From contig JAPFBL010000001.1 in assembly GCA_026182355.1 (NCBI GenBank), forward strand, positions 930,001-994,000: DNA of 64,000 bases. Direction: 5' to 3'. Below are positions 57,273 to 64,000 of the stretch, piece by piece (the first letter of the stretch is position 1; each line of letters opens with the position of its first letter). The notes under the pieces are model-generated. The model saw only the letters and a program-made list of their open reading frames with translations, was not told the origin of the DNA and searched no databases. Made by a program: the position numbers and the translations under genes. The DNA is from Hermatobates lingyangjiaoensis (Eukaryota; Arthropoda; Insecta; Hemiptera; Hermatobatidae).

Positions 57273-57720
57273 GTGGTGACTGCCGGAGGTGCGTGGCCCC
57301 CGCAGCTTGCAGCTTTGTTGGAGGAGGGCATAGTCGGTGCCTTCGGGGAAGTGGTTAACAAATATTTTAATTTACTGAGTTGATTATGATAGCCTGTATT
57401 ATCTGTGTGCTCTGATGGCAATTGCTCTGTTGTCATTGTGGTTATTTTGTTGTTGTTAAGTTTGTTGTATTTTGGGCTATATGTGCATAACATAGTGGCA
57501 GTTTTGGTTTACTGAGTTGAATTATAATAGCCTGTATTATCTGTATACTCTAGTGGCAATTACTCTGTTATCATTATAGTTATTTTGTTGTTGTTAGTTA
57601 TTATATATTTAAGCTGTATTTGCATAGCATGATGGAGATTGTTGTGTAGCATTGAAGATTTTGATGCGTGTGGTGCCTTCGGGTGGAGCATGCTGTTCTC
57701 TGACAATAAAAAAAAAAAAA
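57273..57720 (+). mobile_element. Poly(A) retroposon, copy 2, with internal duplication
   Basis: Starts gtggtgactgccggaggtgc and ends ttctctgacaata plus A(14-15), as in the 2905-3214 copy. The middle block (tttactgagttga...ttattttgttgttgtta) occurs twice, at about 57370-57460 and 57510-57600, explaining the extra length. atatatgg occurs shortly before the start and directly after the poly(A), a possible target-site duplication with extra bases (agagaaa) at the 5' junction. The first 110 bases encode VTAGGAWPPQLAALLEEGIV then a stop, possibly the C-terminus of a LINE protein. Confidence 0.75.
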
Positions 57721-59084
57721 TATATGGTTTATAGAAATAAACTATATCCCCTATATACAAGATATAGTTTATCTTATACATTTTTTTTAAGAGAATTAAA
57801 CTGTATTTCCTACAGTTTGTTTTAACTGTAAGAAATAAACATTATTTCCTACAGTTCTTACTTTATAAAATGTAACAAAATAATTATGCTTAGTTTGAAC
57901 AGGTTTCAAAAAATAAATCTGGAATAGGAAAATCGCAGTTTAAACGTTGGGTAACATTCCATCCAAAGGTCTTAAATATATCTCTTGTTTGGTTAGATCC
58001 CTTGATGGCCAAATATTCAGTATAACTTTTTCACTATTACATTGTAACCATCAGAAAATAAAAATTATGTTATTCTTTATACATCATCTATAAAAACGAT
58101 ATTTTTTTCGACTAAAGTCTAAATAATAACGTAAGCACTTAATTATAAGTTTTAGAGCCTGTCTTTAAAAGACAGTAAAGACAATAAACCTTGAATTATT
58201 GTTGTTTGCATATTACCATGGCTAAGATCTAGAACAATCTAAATAACCTTAATAAAACAACACCCTCTATTAAATTTAAATTACAACAATCTATGATATT
58301 TGTTATCAAAGCATTGTGTGTTTATACGAAAGACCTGATGAAAAGTACTCTAATGAAAGTAATTGTAAATTTAAATGCATACAATTAATCTATAATCATT
58401 TTTATTAGTAAACACAAGAATCATCACGGCCACTAATAAACATAAACCATAAAGACTTTACGTTAAAAAAAGGATTTTCAAGAGTGTAAAAATAAATAAA
58501 TCTAAAGGCTCATAATGAAATCAATTTGGAATATTCTGCGACTAACTAATAAGAATTGAGGCTTTTTTTGATAGACGGAATATGAATTATACATATGTAT
58601 CATATATTAGTTATATGCAAATTTAACTATTCAAATTTTTGCAAACCGATAGTATGAATTTAATCACATTGGAATAATAATGCAACTCTTCAGAGACTCC
58701 AGTTTTATACAAAACAACTTATTTAGAACACATAGTATCACTCATAGATATTTTTAAGTCACTTAATTCTAATTAAGTGACTTAATTAGAATTAAGTCAT
58801 TGGTTTGCTTTGAAATGTAACTAAAAGAAAAATAGTACATATTAGTAAGGCTCATTTTGTAAAAAATTGTCCATTTGTATAAGGGGAAAACATTATTTTT
58901 TTTTTAATTTGAATTAAAAAAAGAAAATTGTATTCATTTTAAATATATGACAGTTATTAAATAAGATAATTGGTTAGCAATAATAAGTTAATGAAACCTT
59001 AGGATCATATAAATTTGTACAAAAAAAAAGTTACTGTGATAAGTTTATGTACCTAAAATATTTAAATAAAAGAGCACGTACTAA
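57721..59084. other. AT-rich spacer with a small palindrome
   Basis: At about 58757-58797 the block aagtcacttaattctaatta and its partial inverse repeats form a short symmetrical cluster. Nothing else recognised. Confidence 0.4.
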
Positions 59085-59245
59085 GGGAGACATCGTGAAT
59101 TTATCATTCACTGCTGTTTGAAAGAAACTTATAATTGCGGACAGAATGACGTAATATCTGTTGAGCACGGTACTACACGTACTGGAGGCTCACACTAATC
59201 CAACATCTACCTAGACATCCTCAGAAGTGGTTGTGTTCGTCCTGC
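59085..59245. other. Weak GC-richer island
   Basis: Left: actaagggagacatcgtga. Right: acatctacctagacatcctc and cgtcctgctc. Same polarity, modest GC. Confidence 0.35.
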
Positions 59246-59515
59246 TCTTGTTTAATCACAGGTAATTTGCTCATTTTCTTAGTTGAAGCGAATTAAAATA
59301 TCTTTAGAGATTTCAATGTCCATCTTTGTAAGATAGATGCCATACCTATTCAATGTAAGAACATAGTTATATTACGTAGGATCAGTTTTAAGGATCGTTC
59401 AAGACAGATAATATAAACACACAAGAGGAAACTTTTCAAATAAAAGTGAAAGTATAGAAAAAATAAATATAGTTCACTTTCTCACTATGTCATCATCATT
59501 ATGTTTGCTTTTTGA

Positions 59516-59578
59516 ATATAATAATAAATAATTAATATATTAATTAATTAATTAATTAATTAATAAATTAATATATAA
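59516..59578. repeat. (AATT)n-type microsatellite
   Basis: taattaat repeats with minor interruptions. Confidence 0.9.
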
Positions 59579-60164
59579 ATCCCTTTTATCTATAATAATA
59601 AAAATGAAACGTAATGAGTCGTTTCCTACAGTTTATGAAAGAAGAAAGTGCTTTCATACAATATAACACGAGCTTCTTGTGTTGGTGTATTACCACAGAC
59701 TTGGGACTATATACTGTTCAGCTGCCAAATTCTAAACCAAGAGCGAAAATGTTTTATAAAAATAACAACTGGAAATGACTGGTCAGTTAATAACATCACA
59801 ATACAAGACAGTGAACTCTTTCAAAACTTTAAAAAATTCGTAGATCTCATAGACTTTAAAAAAAATGTATAACTCTTTTTTAACGTTAGAATTGATGTAA
59901 TGTAATGTCTAATGTAATATTAAAGCTATAAAATAAAAAAAAATGACGAAATACTTTTGTAGGCAGAAATAATTTGTAGGTATGTGCCATAAATGGGATA
60001 CCTATAATTTAACTTTAATGATTACATTACACATTTGGAAACGTAAAACCATTTACACTCCTGAGTCCATTTCAACCCTTTTAGAGTAAAGCCTCAACAT
60101 TGGTTTTCTGTCTCTTTATTTAGGAAGTAGCAGATCAAAGTGAGATGATGAGCTTCTTGAGCAT
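59579..60164. other. AT-rich spacer
   Basis: Nothing recognised. The 74-aa frame at 59648-59872 shows no known domain. Confidence 0.35.
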
Positions 60165-60589
60165 GGTCATGAGGATGAGCATGGCCACTGGTCATGAGGA
60201 TGAGCGTGGCCACTGGTCATGAGGATGAGCGTGGCCACTGGTCATGAGGATGAGCGTGGCCACTGGTCATGAGGATGAGCGTGGCCACTGGTCATGAGGA
60301 TGAGCGTGGCCACTGGTCATGAGGATGAGCGTGGCCACTGGTCATGAGGATGAGCGTGGCCACTGGTCATGAGGATGAGCGCGGCCACTGGTCATGAGGA
60401 TGAGCGTGGCCACTGGTCATGAGGATGAGCGTGGCCACTGGTCATGAGGATGAGCGTGGCCACTGGTCATGAGGATGAGCGTGGCCACTGGTCATGAGGA
60501 TGAGCGTGGCCACTGGTCATGAGGATGAGCGTGGCTACTGGTCATGAGGATGAGCATGGCCACTGGTCATGAGGATGAGCATGGCCACT
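60165..60589. repeat. Minisatellite, 17 units of 25 bp
   Basis: Unit ggtcatgaggatgagcgtgg + ccact, 17 complete copies (425 bp). The first and last two units carry gcatgg in place of gcgtgg. One internal unit has gcgcgg and one has ggctact. 25 is not a multiple of 3, and TGA appears in every frame on both strands every 75 bp, so the array is noncoding. Low divergence suggests recent expansion or homogenisation. Confidence 0.97.
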
Positions 60590-60959
60590 GCAGCCTGAAC
60601 CGGTCAGCATGCCATCACATGGCTCACAGCAACAGGTCATGCCAACCAATAAGCAAATAAGAGGCTGCTTTGTTATTGAATTGTTTGGTTGAAGGATTAA
60701 ATTTAGATTCATTGCGAACATACGACCCTTTTATCGTAAGCATGCGTATATGACATCCTGCTTTCTTTATAATTAGATTTCACTAATTAGATAGCAAACT
60801 GTAATGTGATGAAACAAACAATGACACAATAAGAAATTTGTTCAGGGCAATATTTGTGTAACGGTATTTGAAGCTTTATCTTATAATTTCGCATGGGGGT
60901 ATAATTAATTTGTTTTCAGCTTATTAGAATCTACTTTAAATTTGAATGGTAGTTTAAAG
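60590..60959. other. Spacer next to the minisatellite
   Basis: A short GC-richer stretch (gcagcctgaaccggtcagc), then AT-rich DNA; nothing recognised. Confidence 0.35.
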
Positions 60960-61240
60960 TCAAAGCAGGTATAAAACAATGAGGGGGAGGGGAAGGGCAT
61001 AAAGCCCAGGAAAGGAATACATAAATAACTAATTGGTGTGTGTGAATAGGCGAGTGGGCGTGAGAGCGCAGCGGGGGCGGCAGCGAAGGCGGGCGGCAGT
61101 AGCCAGTGGTCATCACTCAGGCCAGCCACCGGCCACAGCCTCTCAGCCATCAGTGGCTCATGCAGAGCCCATTTGTTTCACTATGTGGGTGTGGGCACGG
61201 CAAGACGTTTGCATACTGATTCAGTCCTAGCCTCCTTCAC
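60960..61240. other. GC-richer island, strong purine-to-pyrimidine switch
   Basis: Left: aatgagggggaggggaaggg and gagcgcagcgggggcggcag. Right: ggccagccaccggccacagc and ctagcctccttcacccat. The highest GC stretch in the window is at about 61060-61150. Frames on both strands are compositional. Confidence 0.55.
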
Positions 61241-61395
61241 CCATATCGACTTCCAATAAGTCTATTCGTTTCACAAAATACTCGATCGAATTACTAAAAA
61301 CACCAAATTTAATATTCACAACAATATAACATATCTTGGATACCTAATTTGTTTCTACATTTCAAGTATATTTTACATATTTATATTTACAATTT

Positions 61396-62088
61396 TAAAG
61401 TTTAAAGATGAGTTCCTTGAAGATTTTTGGTTTAAGGAAACTACACTCCTATTTATACGCCTTTAGACTTTTTTTTAAATTTTATTAAACCAAAAATCCT
61501 CAAGAAATCCATCTTTTAACTTTAAAAATCAGTGGTCGAGAAGCTATATCAATATTCACATTTTTTTTTTAAAATTGTATGATGCTGCTAATAATTACAT
61601 TAAAATTAATAGTAAATAATAAGTTTTCATTAAAAAGTTTAGAAGAAATTTCGAATGACCTAAAATATATATATATATCAACTAGAATTTTCAAAAGAAC
61701 ACATAGAAAAGAAATATATATACTTTAAAAACTTTGAGAAACACGAATGAAAAACAGAAATTAGCACTCACATTCAATATTTCGACCCTATTAACAATTG
61801 TTGAATTGTTTAAAAACAATTGTAATTGTTACAATGTTTAAAAACATTGTAACAAAACAAATTATTAACAATTATTAACAAGTTAACAATTGTTAAATTA
61901 AATTAACAATTCACACATTTTTAAAAAAAGTTGTGAATATTGATGTAGCTTTCGGACCACTGATTTTTAAAGTTCAAAGATGGATTTCTTGAGGATTTTT
62001 GGTTTCATAAAATTTAAAACGTGTCTAAAGGTGTATAAACAGGAGTGTAATTTATTTAAACCAAAAATCTTCAAGAAACCCATATTTA
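61396..62088. mobile_element. Nested palindromes: inverted pair of internally palindromic units
   Basis: Unit 1 (about 61396-61560) and unit 2 (about 61933-62088) are inverted copies. Each unit is itself palindromic, with cttgaagatttttggttta facing ttaaaccaaaaatcctcaag. The roughly 370-bp centre holds a (TA) tract, a family G-like tail and short inverted aacaattgtt repeats. No coding content. Resembles foldback or MITE-like elements. Confidence 0.7.
61690..61795 (-). repeat. Family G-like tail inside the palindrome
   Basis: Minus strand: AATAGGGTCGAAATATTGAA then tgtgagtgctaatttctg, comparable to TCGAAATATCGATGTGAG at 27466-27481. The CTGANGA box is lost. Confidence 0.4.
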
Positions 62089-62639
62089 ACGGAAAAATTT
62101 GTTGAAATAAAATTACTCTTTACTTATAACGGACAGTATTTGGAAATGTCTATTAAACTTTAAATAAAACATTATGGAAATTATAAAAGAAGGCTCCAAA
62201 TAAAGCAGACCTATGATCTGCATACTGAATGGTACGCGGCTCTCTTGTAAATCTATTCAATGTGGAGACTTTTTTCATTATTTCCAATAATTAACAAGTA
62301 CCATTATATTGTAATAGCAATAGTAGATATTCACTCTTGTTTAGTCTTCAAGTTGTAACAGATAAATCTGAAGAAAACGACACGAGTTCAAAACTCGTGC
62401 TTCGATGAAAACCCGACTTTATAAAAAAAGTTTCGTATAATTTCCAAAAATCAGTAAAAAACACAATATCTGATGGCACAGATATGAATACAGCTGAAAC
62501 GAAAACTTTATTGTTAATAAACGTTTTGATATGGCATCATATCGAAATTTGAAGTTTATATAATGTGTTACCAATTATTATAGAAAGCATTAATAATAAA
62601 TTCCACTTCTTGTAAAACAATGCACAAACTTTAAAGAGA
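62089..62639. other. AT-rich spacer with a perfect small hairpin
   Basis: acgagttcaaaactcgt at about 62381-62397 is a perfect 7-bp stem with a 3-nt loop. It is not part of a tRNA or other RNA I can recognise. Confidence 0.4.
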
Positions 62640-63020
62640 ATATCGTCGATGAAGAATAAGAATCAAGGCAAAAGGAACAAAGAGAAATAGAGGGGGCAAA
62701 GAAGCAATGAGCCACAGAGAAGGAGACACTTTTTCCCGAGATCCCGCTGGACTAAAGAGACGCTTTAATTGGTCCATATTTCCTGTTGTTTTTAGAGGGA
62801 AAGACGATGTGAGAGCGGCAGCAGACAACAAGGCCTGACTGGTTTTTTTCTTGACCTCTCCGACCCAAAGACAGAGACCACAGAGCGACCAGCACCACCC
62901 GCCAATTAAACCTCTCTTCGTCCTTAGAGCCTTTCAAGCGTGCTGGTAAGTAGAGGCCAATCAGAGTTTCAAGAGAGCAACGATTAGCAGGACCTTTTTG
63001 GTGAATACCCACCACACAGC
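62640..63020. other. GC-richer island, strong purine-to-pyrimidine switch
   Basis: Left: caaagagaaatagagggggc and gagccacagagaaggagaca (almost pure purine). Right: ttgacctctccgacccaaag and taaacctctcttcgtcctta. The switch is near 62840. Two overlapping minus frames have no recognisable domain. Confidence 0.55.
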
Positions 63021-64000
63021 TTTGCGAATCAACCTAACTTTAGATATAATGAAACATATATGCGATATTAATTCTTAAACATTGAACACTCTTAGTTTCG
63101 ATAAAAAACTACCAGTACCACCCTGCCAACTAGATATCCAGACTACCAGTTTCTTAAATAAGTTTAATTTTTTATGACCAATAAGAGTTTATAATTCTCA
63201 TAATAGTATAGTAGAAAAGTAATAATATTTTGCGTACAATAAATATCACTTGTCAGAAAAATCACTTCAGGTTTAAGATGTGAATCCAGATTTAAAGAAT
63301 CAAAAACCAATATAAAAAAAAATCTTTAAATTTTACTCCCAAAGTAAAAATACGGTTAATAATGGTACATTTACTTATGTATGGTTCACATCAGGAACAA
63401 ATAAATTATTAAACAATCAGACAGTTTAATGTATATTGTTAGTTACTATTTTCCATTACACAACTGCATCATTGAAACTTCTATGGAGCTGTCTTTATTG
63501 TTTAAACTCTTCTGGCATAGTTTGACAATAAAAATATATTAGTTCATTTGCTTTCTTCAAATAACTCTTTTAATTTCACAATTACTTACACTAGTAGTTA
63601 CATCAAAATAACTTTCAACGTTTGTCTACTTTGATTTTTAAGAACCTTTTGAGCAAATGTCTCAAGGAGACGAGTTATATTATGACATAAACATTCATTT
63701 TTAATAAAAAAAACAGTGTTTTCAATGTTTATTATGAAATAATTATTTTAAATACCATCCATAATCGTTTCTTATTGTAATGTTTTTCAATTATATTAGA
63801 AACAAAGTTTAATAATATAAATCAGTTAGAAATCGAACACGTAGTGTTCTACTTCGAAACGTGTTGTTTATACGATTAAATTTCTATATGTGGAGGCTTT
63901 TTTATTAACTTTTTACCCTAACAGAAGTAAATACCACATAATAACTGATTGCTTTAACTTACAAGTAACTTCTAAGTTTTGTACAAATTATTAGATTAAT
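63021..64000. other. AT-rich DNA to the window end
   Basis: No recognised feature. Confidence 0.4.

Noticed and set aside
57254..57781. Minus-strand frames resembling the 2815-3249 product
   Set aside because: The similarity only reflects the second antisense retroposon copy.
60165..60589. CRISPR array or coding repeat
   Set aside because: 25-bp units are contiguous without spacers, and TGA occurs in all frames; it is a minisatellite.
62381..62397. tRNA T-arm-like hairpin
   Set aside because: The stem is perfect but no acceptor, D or anticodon arms surround it.
62631..63015. Minus frames of 66 and 87 aa
   Set aside because: Located in a purine/pyrimidine-skewed island, mutually overlapping, no domain.

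Overview
The window is 64 kb of strongly AT-rich eukaryotic nuclear DNA, most likely from an arthropod. That inference rests on Penelope-like retroelements (PLEs), a jockey-type ORF1 relic of the DUF4780 kind, dense (TA)n, (CA)n and (GA)n microsatellites, and the absence of bacterial gene organisation. I recognise no intact host gene, no tRNA, no rRNA and no CRISPR array. The window reads as a gene desert or a very long intron that has been heavily colonised by retroelements.

The clearest coding remnants belong to PLEs. At 32606-33712 (minus) is a 5'-truncated reverse transcriptase (YVDD box) joined to a GIY-YIG endonuclease. At 21504-21605 (minus) is a fragment of the neighbouring RT motif (QVDGVMMG...GVTL). 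At 27521-27823 (plus) is an endonuclease domain with its 3' tail, and at 37487-38045 an endonuclease C-terminus lies inside an almost perfect 273-bp-arm palindrome. About ten distinguishable classes of short repeat carry a CTGANGA / hairpin / GAAA core like a hammerhead ribozyme; hammerheads are known from PLEs. The largest class (family A) occurs at about ten loci, often as head-to-head foldbacks, and nearly always abuts (TA)n.

Other mobile DNA: a 310-bp poly(A) retroposon at 2905-3214 with an 11-bp target-site duplication and a related unoccupied site 750 bp away; a second copy at 57273-57720 with an internal tandem duplication; a frameshifted ORF1 relic at 24307-24642; and an unidentified 744-bp GC-richer segment at 55252-55995 that begins with a 10-bp sequence repeated directly after its end. 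A 25-bp minisatellite of exactly 17 units lies at 60165-60589, and nested palindromes at 61396-62088.

The unusual large-scale pattern is a series of some two dozen GC-richer islands of 120-550 bp. Almost every one is G/A-rich on its left side and C/T-rich on its right (for example 8520-8720, 10450-10760, 21065-21360, 26800-27110, 46000-46340, 62640-63020). They are nearly absent from 37.3-45.7 kb, where the foldback elements are densest. They do not look like exons and could be regulatory, chromatin-organising or CpG-island-like elements.

Region by region: 1-13 kb has islands mixed with retroposon and PLE tails; 13-27 kb has islands plus RT and ORF1 relics; 27-45.7 kb is PLE- and foldback-rich; 45.7-57 kb has islands, a duplicated candidate exon and the 744-bp segment; 57-64 kb has the second retroposon, the minisatellite, nested palindromes and the last islands. 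Family names A-J are labels used only in this answer.
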